Source: Nonomuraea sediminis
GTDB taxonomy: Bacteria > Actinomycetota > Actinomycetes > Streptosporangiales > Streptosporangiaceae
DNA length: 64,000 nt
NCBI RefSeq assembly: GCF_018531495.1
Contig: NZ_JAHDTI010000006.1
Span: 62,001-126,000, forward strand
Direction: 5' to 3'
Positions 1-6,851 of this stretch are shown here, one piece after another (the stretch's first letter is position 1; each line of letters opens with the position of its first letter). The position numbers and the translations under genes were made by a program. Under the pieces are notes generated by a model. That model saw only the letters and a program-made list of their open reading frames with translations. It was not told the origin of the DNA and searched no databases.

Positions 1-844
1 CGGAGGAGAAGGCCAGCCCGTAGTCGCCGCTGCCGTGGCTGTAGGAGGCGCCGACCCTGCCCAGCGCGAGGACTCCCCTGGCCGCGATCCGCGACAGCTG
101 CAGCGCGGGGCAGGCCACGTCGAGCGCGATCACGACGACGCAGGAACCCCGGTCGGTCTCGGGACCCGCCCGCAGGAAGCCGAGGCTCTCCGGCGTGATC
201 GTACGGCCCAGCAACCGCAGGTCCCCGCCCATGTTCGCCTGAACCAGCACGCCGACCGTGGTCTCCTGGTCGCGCAGCCTCGTCCGCCGCGAAGCCGTAC
301 CGATGCCCGCCTTGAAGCCCAGCGCGCAGGCCCCGGTGCCGCCTCCGGCGTTGCCCAGCTCGGGCGCCTGCGACGAGGCCCCGTCGAGGGCGGCGTGGAC
401 GTGCTCGGCGGTGACAGGGCGCGCTTCGCCCGTCGTCAGCCACAGGTCGTTCACCTCGCCGACCACCGGGTTGACCGTGACGACGGGCCCGCTCCTGCGC
501 TCGAGGATCCAGCTCAGCAGGGCGTCGGCCGCGCGGAACGCGGACAGCGTCGAGGTCAGCAGGATGGGCGTCTCCAGCTCGCCGAGCTCCACGAGCTGCG
601 TGGTGCCCACGAACTTGCCGTAGCCGTTGCCGACGTGGAACCCGGCGGGGACGGCCCGCACTCCGGCCAGGGCCTCGGGCACGATCGCCGTGACGCCCGA
701 GTAGACGCTCCGCCGCTCGTCCACGATCGTGCTCTGCCCCACCAGAACCCCTGCCACGTCGGTGATGGCGTTGAGCGGCCCGGGCTCCAGGCGGCCGATC
801 GAATGCCCGAAGTCCCGCAGACGTCGTCCTCGCATGCCGTCCAT
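1..844 (-). CDS. P1 family (DmpA-type) aminopeptidase, 3' end outside window
   Basis: Minus-strand gene starting at ATG 844 and still open at base 1, so about 281 residues are visible and the C-terminus is missing. The protein matches the DmpA/L-aminopeptidase D-esterase family (MEROPS S58, Ntn-hydrolase-like). The start is followed by ITDVAGVLVGQ; residues around 170-190 carry the GGGTGACALGFKAGIGTASR block typical of the family; and there is a later RGSCVVVIALD segment. In DmpA the Ser of the equivalent GS-[I/C]-[I/V]-VV segment becomes the N-terminal nucleophile after autocleavage; here its codon lies at 143-145. The enzyme would remove N-terminal residues from short peptides, probably in the cytoplasm. 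It diverges from the SDR gene at 891 across 46 bp that hold a strong palindrome. A second in-frame ATG at 835 is possible. Substrate unknown. Confidence 0.85.
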   Translation of the reverse strand, partial: MDGMRGRRLRDFGHSIGRLEPGPLNAITDVAGVLVGQSTIVDERRSVYSGVTAIVPEALAGVRAVPAGFHVGNGYGKFVGTTQLVELGELETPILLTSTLSAFRAADALLSWILERRSGPVVTVNPVVGEVNDLWLTTGEARPVTAEHVHAALDGASSQAPELGNAGGGTGACALGFKAGIGTASRRTRLRDQETTVGVLVQANMGGDLRLLGRTITPESLGFLRAGPETDRGSCVVVIALDVACPALQLSRIAARGVLALGRVGASYSHGSGDYGLAFSS

Positions 845-860
845 TCTGCACAGTTGAAAT

Positions 861-886
861 TAGAGAATTTCTCTAGAAAGATTCTC
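861..886. promoter_or_regulatory. Palindromic operator candidate between aminopeptidase and SDR-tetR genes
   Basis: TAGAGAA-T-TTCTCTA (861-875) is a perfect 7-bp inverted repeat with a 1-bp centre. A second overlapping pair, GAGAAT (863-868) and ATTCTC (881-886), makes an extended dyad. It is AT-rich against a very GC-rich background and fills most of the 46-bp divergent intergenic gap. The likely binder is the TetR-family regulator at 1670-2248, as these proteins usually control an adjacent divergent promoter. That link is inference. Confidence 0.55.
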
Positions 887-890
887 CAGC

Positions 891-1673
891 ATGACGTCGA
901 CAGTGGTCGTAACAGGAGGCAATCGCGGCATCGGCTACGCGATCTGCGAGCAACTGGCCCGCGCCGGCCATCGGGTCCTGCTGGTCGCGCGCAACCCGCA
1001 GCAGGCGGCCGCGTCCCTGCGGGGCGACGTGGAGCCCGTCACGGGCGACCTGTCCACGATCGCCTCCGTCCAGCGCCTGGCAGGTGAGCTGCGCGACAGG
1101 ACAGAACGCGTCGACGTGCTCGTCCACAACGCCGGGCTGTGGCCAAGCCGCCGCACGCTGACCGAGGACGGCCTCGAGGAGTCCTTCGCCGTCAACCACC
1201 TGGCCCCGTTCCTGCTCAACCACCTGCTCGAGGACCAGTTGGCGCGGGTCGTCCAGGTCAGCGCCGGGCTCTACGTCAAGGGCAGGGCCGAGCCGGGCAG
1301 GACGTCCGTGGGCGCCGACTTCCACCAGATCAGGACCTACGCCGACACCAAACTGTGCAACCTGCTGACCGTCCCGCTGTTCGCCGAGCGCTGGCGCGAG
1401 CGCGGCATCACGATCGACGCCGTTCATCCCGGCGTGATCCGCACCGGGCTCGGCGACAGGCGCGGCCCCGTCGGCTGGCTGCTCAAGCTGGCCAAGCGCG
1501 GCTGGGCCACCCCTGAAGAGGGCGCCGAACCCGTCGTACGGCTGGCCGCCAACCCCGGCACGGGCCGGTACTTCAACCTGACCGAGGAGATCCCCCTCCA
1601 GCCGCCCGCCACGGACGGCGAACTGGCCCGGCGCGTCTGGCAGGAGGCGCAGGCGCTAACGTCGGCCGGGTGA
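891..1673 (+). CDS. Short-chain dehydrogenase/reductase (SDR family)
   Basis: 260-residue classical-type SDR. It has the glycine-rich nucleotide-binding motif TGGNRGIG at residues 8-15, an HNAG motif (equivalent to NNAG) near 82-85, a Ser in VQVSAGLY near 121-125, and the active-site YADTK (Y-x3-K) near 149-153. A VHPGVIRTGL segment follows the active site, as in retinol-dehydrogenase-like and protochlorophyllide-reductase-like SDRs. It should catalyse NAD(P)-dependent oxidation or reduction of an unidentified carbonyl or alcohol in the cytoplasm. It begins 16 bp after the palindrome at 861-875 and its stop overlaps the GTG start of the TetR gene (GTGA), so the two genes form an operon. Substrate cannot be inferred. 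Confidence 0.9.
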   Translation: MTSTVVVTGGNRGIGYAICEQLARAGHRVLLVARNPQQAAASLRGDVEPVTGDLSTIASVQRLAGELRDRTERVDVLVHNAGLWPSRRTLTEDGLEESFAVNHLAPFLLNHLLEDQLARVVQVSAGLYVKGRAEPGRTSVGADFHQIRTYADTKLCNLLTVPLFAERWRERGITIDAVHPGVIRTGLGDRRGPVGWLLKLAKRGWATPEEGAEPVVRLAANPGTGRYFNLTEEIPLQPPATDGELARRVWQEAQALTSAG

Positions 1674-2248
1674 CCAGGCACAAGCGCAGCGAGGAGACGA
1701 TCGGCCGGCTGTTCGACACGGCCCTGGAGGTGTACCCGGCCGACTTCACGCTGCGCGCCGTGACCACGCGCAGCGGCGTCAGCGTGGGCAGCCTCTACCA
1801 CCACTTCGGCAGCCTGGAAGGCCTGGCCGCCGCGCTGTACAGCCGCTGCATGGCCGACCTGCTCGACGCGCTGCTGTCGGCCGTGGAGCCCGCCTCGAGC
1901 GCCCGCGACGGCGTACGGCAGGCGGTGGTGGCCTACCTCGGTTTCACCGCCGAGCACCCGGACCAGGCCAGGTTCGTGCACGCCGCGCCGTACGCGATCG
2001 ACCTGGGACCCTACGCCGAGCAGATAGCGGCGGACAAGGCGCCGCGGCTGGCCAGGCTGGTGGCCTGGCTGCGGCCGCACGTGGCGGCGGGGACGGTCGC
2101 GGACCTGCCGATGGCACAGGTCGAGATGCTGCTGATCGGCCCGGTCGCGGAGGTGACCAGGCGCTGGCTGGCGGGGGCCGGCGACATCGACCTGGCCGAG
2201 GCGGCCCGGATCCTGCCCGACAGGATCTGGCGGTCACTGAGCGGCTAG
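1670..2248 (+). CDS. TetR/AcrR family transcriptional regulator
   Basis: 192-residue TetR-type repressor starting at a GTG that overlaps the SDR stop codon by 4 nt. The N-terminal helix-turn-helix is seen as FDTALEVYPADFTLRAVTTR followed by SGVSVGSLYHHFGSLEGL (about residues 14-52), where the S-x-G-S-L-Y-H-H-F signature is diagnostic. The remaining helical domain would bind a ligand. As the second gene of the SDR operon it probably autoregulates through the 861-886 dyad and may respond to the SDR substrate or product. The ligand is unknown. Confidence 0.92.
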   Translation: MTRHKRSEETIGRLFDTALEVYPADFTLRAVTTRSGVSVGSLYHHFGSLEGLAAALYSRCMADLLDALLSAVEPASSARDGVRQAVVAYLGFTAEHPDQARFVHAAPYAIDLGPYAEQIAADKAPRLARLVAWLRPHVAAGTVADLPMAQVEMLLIGPVAEVTRRWLAGAGDIDLAEAARILPDRIWRSLSG

Positions 2249-2271
2249 CCGGCGCAGCCGCCTGAGGTTTT
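2241..2271 (+). terminator. Hairpin terminator after tetR
   Basis: GCGGCT (2241-2246) pairs with AGCCGC (2256-2261) around a 9-nt loop and is followed 7 nt later by four T residues (2268-2271). The stem overlaps the tetR stop codon. Reasonable but short rho-independent-type terminator. Confidence 0.45.
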
Positions 2272-2361
2272 CCTGCCCGTAGTCGTGTCTACGCGGGGAA
2301 GGCAGGCCGATACGTGTCGAGCACCCGTTGAGGATGCGTTCGGTCTTCCTAGACTGGCCGC

Positions 2362-3141
2362 ATGCCCGAGGGAGACGCCGTCTACCGCACGGCCGCCAAA
2401 CTGCGCGACGCCCTGGACGGGCGGGTGCTCACGCGGTCGGACTTCCGCGTGCCCCGCTACGCCACCGCCGACCTCAGCGGCCGGACCGTCCTGACCACGA
2501 TGTCACGCGGCAAGCACCTGCTCACGCGCGTCGAGGGTGACCTCACCGTGCACACCCACCTGCGCATGGACGGCTCCTGGCGCATCGTGCCGCCCGGCCG
2601 GCGCCCGCCGCCTGGCGACCAGGTGCGGCTGATCCTGGCCAACGCCGAATGGCAGGCCATGGGCGTCAAGCTCGGCATGGTGGACCTGGTGAAGACCGCC
2701 GAGGAGGACCGCGTGGTCGGCCATCTGGGGCCTGACCTGCTGGGTGCCGACTGGGATCCGCAGGAGGTGGTCAGGCGCCTGCGCGCCGATCCGGCGCGGA
2801 CGATCGGGGAGGCACTGCTCGACCAGCGCAACCTCGCCGGGATCGGGACGATCTACCGGGCGGAGACGCTGTTCCTGCGCGGGGTCTGGCCGTGGCGGGA
2901 GGTGGGTGAGATCGAGGATCTGGACGGCCTGGTCTCGCTCGCGCAGCGGCTGCTGGACGCGAACAAGGATCACGCGGCCACAGTGACCACGGGCGATCGC
3001 CGTCCGGGGAACCAGACGTGGGTTTACGGCAGGGCGGGCCGACCCTGTCGCCGATGCGGCACTCGCATCAACCGAGGGGAGATGGGGGCACAGCCACAGG
3101 AGAGGTTGATCCTGTGGTGTGATGGCTGCCAGCCTCGCTAG
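2362..3141 (+). CDS. nei: Fpg/Nei family DNA glycosylase (endonuclease VIII-like)
   Basis: 259-residue base-excision repair glycosylase/AP lyase. The mature N-terminus is PEGD after Met removal: Pro2 forms the Schiff base with the sugar and Glu3 is the acid. A conserved SRGKHLL (K about 51) follows. The helix-two-turn-helix lies in [19 protein letters not shown] (about residues 153-171). A C-terminal zinc finger has Cys pairs in CRRCG and CDGC near residues 228-257. PEGD rather than PELP places it on the Nei side of the family, like the actinobacterial Nei proteins. It would excise oxidised pyrimidines. The gene stands alone on the plus strand and its last 4 nt overlap the convergent clgR stop. 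Confidence 0.93.
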   Translation: MPEGDAVYRTAAKLRDALDGRVLTRSDFRVPRYATADLSGRTVLTTMSRGKHLLTRVEGDLTVHTHLRMDGSWRIVPPGRRPPPGDQVRLILANAEWQAMGVKLGMVDLVKTAEEDRVVGHLGPDLLGADWDPQEVVRRLRADPARTIGEALLDQRNLAGIGTIYRAETLFLRGVWPWREVGEIEDLDGLVSLAQRLLDANKDHAATVTTGDRRPGNQTWVYGRAGRPCRRCGTRINRGEMGAQPQERLILWCDGCQPR

Positions 3142-3491
3142 GCGGCCACCATGGCCTTGACCTCGGGGTAGTCGGGGATCGCCGAACCCGGGACGGTCTC
3201 GGCGAGGGGCAGGCGCTCGTGCTCCGGCACGTCGGACAGCACGGGGGTCGCCTGAAGCTCTGCCAGCGCGAACTGATCCGAGACTTCACGCAGCACCTGG
3301 GACAGCGGAACCCCAAGCGCGCCGCAGATGGACGCGAGCAGCTCGGAGGACGCCTCCTTCTGGCCACGCTCAACCTCGGACAGGTAACCGAGCGAGACCC
3401 GCGCCAGCGTGGAAACCTCGCGCAGCGTGCGTCCCTGTCGCACTCGCAACCGCCTCAGCACGTCACCGAGCAGCTGACGCAGCAAGATCAT
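3138..3491 (-). CDS. clgR: ClgR-type XRE transcriptional activator of clp genes
   Basis: 117-residue regulator starting at ATG 3491, chosen because it is preceded by GGGAGGGAG and because ClgR proteins begin [13 protein letters not shown]. The Cro/C1-type helix-turn-helix is at about residues 22-75 ([20 protein letters not shown] followed by RGQKEAS). ClgR activates clpP, clpC, lon and related proteostasis genes in Streptomyces, Corynebacterium and Mycobacterium. The protein ends in VAA; in Streptomyces the C-terminal Ala-Ala of ClgR is the signal for its degradation by ClpP, so post-translational control is probably conserved. An upstream in-frame extension to 3701 is open but has a composition unlike a protein domain. 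It lies downstream of cinA in the usual actinomycete order pgsA-cinA-clgR. Confidence 0.88.
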   Translation of the reverse strand: MILLRQLLGDVLRRLRVRQGRTLREVSTLARVSLGYLSEVERGQKEASSELLASICGALGVPLSQVLREVSDQFALAELQATPVLSDVPEHERLPLAETVPGSAIPDYPEVKAMVAA

Positions 3492-3744
3492 CTGTCGCTC
3501 CCTCCCCGGCGTGGATGATTTCACCACGCCCCGCGCGATCGGGTCGTGCCGGTCATTCTTCTTCGTGGCTTCGTACATACTCCTCGCCGTCATCATCGGA
3601 CGTCTCCGTCCTTGGCCCGCCGCGCGTGGCTCGTTGCGTGACGCATTAGGCCCGCCTGCCGGGCGCTCGGTGCTTGCAGATGGCTCACGGACCTCACTCA
3701 CAGCTCCACCGTACCCGTATCCACCGACACCGCGTCAGACCGTG

Positions 3745-3766
3745 GTTCGCATGTTCGCTCGGGACG
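3745..3766 (-). promoter_or_regulatory. Possible ClgR binding site upstream of clgR
   Basis: The 286-bp gap between cinA (ends 3778) and clgR (starts 3491) contains two GTTCGC hexamers, at 3745-3750 and 3753-3758, the second followed by TCGGGACG. Known ClgR boxes contain GTTCGC-N5-GCG, and clgR is autoregulated in several actinobacteria. The match is only partial (ACG instead of GCG), so this is a weak proposal. The rest of the gap shows nothing else recognisable. Confidence 0.25.
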
Positions 3767-3777
3767 TAACACGGTAA

Positions 3778-4269
3778 TCACCCGGAATGTTCCCCTATGT
3801 TCGCCTTCAGCACACCTGCAAGGAGATCGACTGCCTCGTCCACCGTGCCTTCCCGGATCTGTTCGCGCGACCCCCGCAGCGCCAGTTCCCTCCCCCAGAC
3901 CCGCCCACCGGGCCCGCTCACGGCCACGAAAACGGTCCCCACGGCCCTCCCGTCCTGCGGATCAGGCCCCGCCACCCCTGTCACGGCCAGCCCATAACTC
4001 GCCCCGCACACGCGCGCCACTCCCCTGGCCATCGCCGCCGCCACCTCCGGATGCACGGCCCCCTCCCTGCGCAGCAGTTCCTCGGGTACGGCCAGCAAGT
4101 CGCGCTTCAGATCCGTGGCATAAGAAATCACCCCGCCACGGAACGCCTTGGACGACCCGGACACCGCGGTAATCGTCGCCCCGATCAACCCTCCGGTCAG
4201 CGACTCGGCCACCGCCACGGTCGTACCCTCCCGAACCAGCAACTCCAACACCTCAGCCGCCACCCGCAC
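3778..4269 (-). CDS. cinA: CinA C-terminal family nicotinamide-nucleotide amidohydrolase (PncC)
   Basis: 163 residues from GTG 4269, the start preceded by GAGGAG at 6 nt; GTG 4287 is an alternative. It corresponds to the stand-alone CinA C-terminal domain, with VAVAESLTGGLIG near the N-terminus, the YATDLKRDLL segment, and AVTGVAGPDPQDGR-x-VGTVFVAV. These enzymes deamidate NMN to nicotinate mononucleotide and are usually co-located with pgsA in actinomycetes; here the IS element at 5.0-6.3 kb separates the two. An open frame continues upstream to 4410 but encodes only Gly/Trp/Val low-complexity sequence from a C-rich repeat tract and is not considered coding. Confidence 0.88.
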   Translation of the reverse strand: MRVAAEVLELLVREGTTVAVAESLTGGLIGATITAVSGSSKAFRGGVISYATDLKRDLLAVPEELLRREGAVHPEVAAAMARGVARVCGASYGLAVTGVAGPDPQDGRAVGTVFVAVSGPGGRVWGRELALRGSREQIREGTVDEAVDLLAGVLKANIGEHSG

Positions 4270-4284
4270 CCGCCGCTCCTCACC

Positions 4285-4430
4285 CACCCCTCCACCCAAC
4301 CACGCCGCCACCTCTCCCGCCCCCCACTCCGCCCACCCCACCTCCCAACCCCCCCACCCCACACACCTGGCACCCCAGCCCCTCCACCCCTCCGCCCACA
4401 AACCCCCCACGATCCCGACGACTTCCCCAA
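4285..4430. repeat. C-rich/G-rich strand-asymmetric low-complexity tract
   Basis: The plus strand is almost pure C with A/T punctuation (repeated CCACC, CCCCAC and CCTCC). The minus strand therefore carries many GGG and GGGG tracts in the direction of cinA transcription, upstream of its start. Several closely spaced G-runs could form G-quadruplexes on the minus strand. The remainder of the 4270-4811 gap holds the repeat at 4611-4683 and no credible gene. Confidence 0.7.
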
Positions 4431-4610
4431 GGCGGGCCTCCCCAGGCGCCGCGTCGGAGAGAAGGTGTACGGCGAAGCCGGCGCCCCTTATGGCGGGTGA
4501 GGCGGGACCGTGGGAGACGGGCTATGAAGAGCCGTAACGGCGAGCAAGTGGCCACGACTCGCCAGCGGCGCCGGACACAGACCCTGAGCGACGACGGCGG
4601 GCGGCGGCCA

Positions 4611-4683
4611 GCCGTACAAGAACAGACCGCCGTACAAGAGCACACCCGCCGCAAAGGGGAGGGCCGCCGTACAAGAGCACACC
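4611..4683. repeat. Three copies of an 18-bp repeat
   Basis: GCCGTACAAGAACAGACC (4611-4628) is followed directly by GCCGTACAAGAGCACACC (4629-4646), and an identical copy of the latter lies at 4666-4683. The copies share a GTAC core. They lie in a 540-bp non-coding stretch between cinA and the antitoxin/TnpB locus. Function unknown; possibly debris of the element's left side. Confidence 0.65.
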
Positions 4684-4811
4684 GCCTCAGAAAAGGACGC
4701 TCGCCACAAACAGGAGGGCCGCTACCAGGATGCGGGCCAGCGCTCCGGCCTTCAGGCAGGGGGTGAAGGGTCCGCGCGGGAGAGCCGCCAGGCCCGAGCG
4801 TGCCCTAAGGA

Positions 4812-5015
4812 TCAGTGTTCGTCCTGCGTGCGCTCTGCAGTCTCGGCGACCTGTACGGGCACCACGGCGGCGTACCGCCGTCCCCGGTTGGTGATGTACG
4901 TGATCCGCCCCCGTACCGCCGCATCGTTGAGGACATCGGCGAACTGGCTTCGCGCTTCGGCGACGCTCATCTCTTCGGATTCCATGCACGTCATGGTACT
5001 TGGACGCACCTTCAT
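4812..5015 (-). CDS. Phd/YefM family antitoxin, no toxin partner visible
   Basis: 67 residues from ATG 5015; ATGs at 4994, 4985 and 4970 are also possible, and the family core begins at the last of these (MSVAEARSQFADVLNDA). The segment up to ITYITNRGRRYAAVVPV is a complete N-terminal Phd/YefM fold (DNA binding and dimerisation), ending in a short acidic tail. These proteins normally neutralise a RelE/YoeB or Doc toxin and repress their own operon. No toxin reading frame lies on either side. The gene diverges from tnpB with 23 bp between starts, and the gap carries a TGTACA-type YefM operator core. It may be a passenger or regulator of the TnpB element. Confidence 0.72.
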   Translation of the reverse strand: MKVRPSTMTCMESEEMSVAEARSQFADVLNDAAVRGRITYITNRGRRYAAVVPVQVAETAERTQDEH

Positions 5016-5030
5016 GTACGTGGATGTACA
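5015..5030. promoter_or_regulatory. YefM-like operator in antitoxin/tnpB divergent region
   Basis: TGTACG (5015-5020) and TGTACA (5025-5030) are spaced 4 bp; read together they contain the inverted pair TGTAC/GTACA on the minus strand. TGTACA is the core hexamer recognised by YefM antitoxins in characterised yefM-yoeB operators. The site overlaps the most upstream antitoxin ATG and lies 8 bp before the tnpB GTG, so occupancy could repress both genes. Inferred from motif and position. Confidence 0.5.
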
Positions 5031-5038
5031 ATTGATCT

Positions 5039-6187
5039 GTGCAGCTTCGATACAACTTCCGCCTCTACCCGACCGCTGGTCAGCGTCAAGCGCTGGCCAG
5101 CGCGTTCGGGTGCGCGCGGACGGTATTCAACGACGGGCTGCGCATGCGACAGGAAGTCCGCGAGAAGGGCTTGCCGTACATCTCCGATGGAGATCTGTCC
5201 AAGCGGGTCATCACGCAGGCGAAGAAGACGTCGGAACGCTCATGGCTGGGCGAGGTGTCGGCCGTAATCCTTCAGCAGGCGCTCGCCGACCTGAACAGCG
5301 CATACCACAACTTCTTCGCCTCGATCACCGGCAAGCGGAAAGGGCCGAGGATCGCCCCGCCCCGATTCAGGTCGAAGAAGGACAACCGACAGGCCATCCG
5401 GTTCACCAAGAACGCCCGGTTCTCGATCACTCCAGGCGAGAAGCTGCGCCTGCCGAAGATCGGGGACGTGTCTGTTCGCTGGTCGCGAGACCTACCCGCC
5501 GAGCCCTCGAGTGTGACGGTAGTCAAAGACGCGGCGGGCCGATATTTCGCCTCGTTCGTGGTCGAGACGAACGACGCGCCGTTGCCGGAAACAGACAACG
5601 AGGTGGGGATCGACCTCGGGTTGACGCATTTCGCGATCCTGTCGGATGGCCGGAAGGTGGACAACCCGCGCCTGCTACGCCGGGCCGAACGCCGTTTGCG
5701 GAAGGCACAGAAGGCGCTGTCCAGGAAAGAAAAGGGTTCAGCGAACAGACAGAAAGCCAGAGTCAAGGTCGCCAAGGCGCACGCCAGGGTGTCCGACGCG
5801 CGCCGCAACTGGGCACACAAGTTCTCCACACAGATCATCCGCGACAACCAAGCGGTGTACGCGGAGAACCTGTCGGTGTCCGGTCTGGGCCGTACGAGGC
5901 TGGCCAGGTCCGTGCACGACGCGGGCTGGTCCCAGTTCGTCGCCATGCTGGAGTACAAGGCACGACGGTATGGCAGGGCGTTCGTCAAGATCGACCGGTT
6001 CTTCCCGTCCAGCAAGCTGTGCTCGGCGTGCGGGCTGCTGGCCGACAAGATACCGTTGAACATCCGAACGTGGGAGTGCGCCTGCGGTGCGACCCACGAC
6101 CGAGACGTGAACGCTGCGATCAACATCCTCGCCGCTGGACGGGCGGAGAGGCTAAACGCCTGCGGAGGGACCGTAAGACCCGCCTAG
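5039..6187 (+). CDS. tnpB: TnpB RNA-guided endonuclease of an IS605-type element
   Basis: 382 residues from GTG 5039. The N-terminus MQLRYNFRLYPTAGQ is the usual TnpB/OrfB start. The split RuvC nuclease is intact: Asp192 in IDLGL, Glu276 in YAENLSV, Asp356 in THDRDVNAA. A four-cysteine zinc finger (Cys328, 331, 347, 349) sits between the last two motifs. TnpB uses an omega-RNA made from the element's 3' end to cut DNA next to a short TAM, which preserves the element at its donor site. Full length and all catalytic residues suggest it is functional. It has no tnpA partner. Its start is controlled by a short divergent region shared with the antitoxin gene. Confidence 0.93.
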   Translation: MQLRYNFRLYPTAGQRQALASAFGCARTVFNDGLRMRQEVREKGLPYISDGDLSKRVITQAKKTSERSWLGEVSAVILQQALADLNSAYHNFFASITGKRKGPRIAPPRFRSKKDNRQAIRFTKNARFSITPGEKLRLPKIGDVSVRWSRDLPAEPSSVTVVKDAAGRYFASFVVETNDAPLPETDNEVGIDLGLTHFAILSDGRKVDNPRLLRRAERRLRKAQKALSRKEKGSANRQKARVKVAKAHARVSDARRNWAHKFSTQIIRDNQAVYAENLSVSGLGRTRLARSVHDAGWSQFVAMLEYKARRYGRAFVKIDRFFPSSKLCSACGLLADKIPLNIRTWECACGATHDRDVNAAINILAAGRAERLNACGGTVRPA

Positions 6188-6282
6188 CGGAGGGCAGGAC
6201 CCAGCGAAACAGGAAGCCGACAGAAGTGCCGCGTGTGCGGCACAGGCTGAATCTCCAGCCTTCAGGCTGGAGAGCGCGTCAA
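6100..6282 (+). ncRNA. Putative omega-RNA scaffold of TnpB
   Basis: By analogy with characterised TnpB systems, the guide RNA scaffold covers the tnpB 3' end and the non-coding right end and terminates at the element boundary. Here that boundary is TCAA at 6279-6282. Visible structure includes GTGCCGC-GTGT-GCGGCAC (6227-6244) and the perfect hairpin 6252-6273. The guide would start at 6283 with TCCCCCCGGACC, which is the antisense of the 3' end of pgsA. The 5' limit is a guess. Confidence 0.4.
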
Positions 6283-6851
6283 TCCCCCCGGACCTGCCTG
6301 GCCACGCGGCGGAGTTTGATGGCGCGGACGACGTAGTCGACCCCCGTGCCCACCGTCACCACCACGGCGGCCCCCATGACCACCCACCGCAGCACGTCGG
6401 ACCCCCAGGGCAGGATGTACAGCACGATCGCCGCGATCTGCAGCACCGTCTTGACCTTGCCCCCGTACGAGGCCGGGATGACCGCCCGCCGCAGCAGCAT
6501 GAGGCGCAGCAGCGTGATGCAGAGCTCCCGCCCCAGGATGACGATCGTCACCCACCACGGCAGCTCGTTCAGGAGCGACAGGCACACCAGCGCGGCCCCG
6601 GTGAGCGCCTTGTCGGCGATCGGGTCCGCGATCTTGCCGAAGTCGGTGATGAGGCCGTACCGCCTGGCCAGCTCACCGTCGAGGTGGTCGGTGATCGAGG
6701 CCACCGCGAACACCCCGAGCGCGGCCAGGCGCCACCCCGTGCCCGGCAGGAACATGCACACGACGAAGAAGGGGACGAGCGCCAACCGGGTGACCGTGAG
6801 GACGTTGGCGATGTTCCACGGGCTCACCACGCGGCGCTCGTCCTTGGTCAT
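6279..6851 (-). CDS. pgsA: CDP-alcohol phosphatidyltransferase (phosphatidylglycerophosphate synthase)
   Basis: 190-residue integral membrane enzyme with 4-6 hydrophobic helices. The CDP-alcohol signature is complete: D55-x2-D58-G59-x2-A62-R63...G72-x3-D76-x3-D80 ([10 protein letters not shown] followed by [10 protein letters not shown]). It transfers a phosphatidyl group from CDP-diacylglycerol to glycerol-3-phosphate, making phosphatidylglycerophosphate for PG and cardiolipin. Its ATG overlaps the rimO stop (ATGA), so the two are translationally coupled. The stop codon TGA is read from 6279-6281, which is the TCA of the IS right-end TCAA, so the element insertion appears to define the C-terminus (VRGD). 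The PgsA2/PgsA3 subtype cannot be decided from sequence alone. Confidence 0.93.
   Translation of the reverse strand: MTKDERRVVSPWNIANVLTVTRLALVPFFVVCMFLPGTGWRLAALGVFAVASITDHLDGELARRYGLITDFGKIADPIADKALTGAALVCLSLLNELPWWVTIVILGRELCITLLRLMLLRRAVIPASYGGKVKTVLQIAAIVLYILPWGSDVLRWVVMGAAVVVTVGTGVDYVVRAIKLRRVARQVRGD

Larger units (their letters stand above)
5039..6282 (+). mobile_element. IS200/IS605-type element with tnpB only (IS1341-like); right end at 6282
   Basis: The element carries tnpB and no Y1 transposase tnpA. The right end is clear: a perfect 10-bp hairpin TCTCCAGCCT-TC-AGGCTGGAGA (6252-6273) is followed by the terminal tetranucleotide TCAA (6279-6282), as in IS605-family right ends. The 65 bp before the hairpin resemble the conserved 3' region of other actinomycete IS605 elements. 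The left end cannot be placed: only 23 bp separate tnpB from the antitoxin gene, so the boundary must lie beyond 4812 or be degraded. The element splits the usual pgsA-cinA neighbourhood. Mobilisation would require TnpA in trans. Confidence 0.75.

Noticed and set aside
3492-3701. N-terminal extension of ClgR
   Set aside because: Homologues start MILLR; the candidate start at 3491 has a good ribosome-binding site and the extension has no domain-like sequence.
4270-4410. N-terminal extension of CinA
   Set aside because: The open frame is only Gly/Trp/Val/Glu low-complexity sequence from a G-rich tract; family members start near GTG 4269.
4611-4683. CRISPR-like repeat
   Set aside because: Two copies are directly tandem without a spacer and there are only three in total.
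4812-5038. Toxin partner for the Phd/YefM antitoxin
   Set aside because: No RelE, YoeB, Doc or PIN-like frame exists on either side; the next gene is tnpB.
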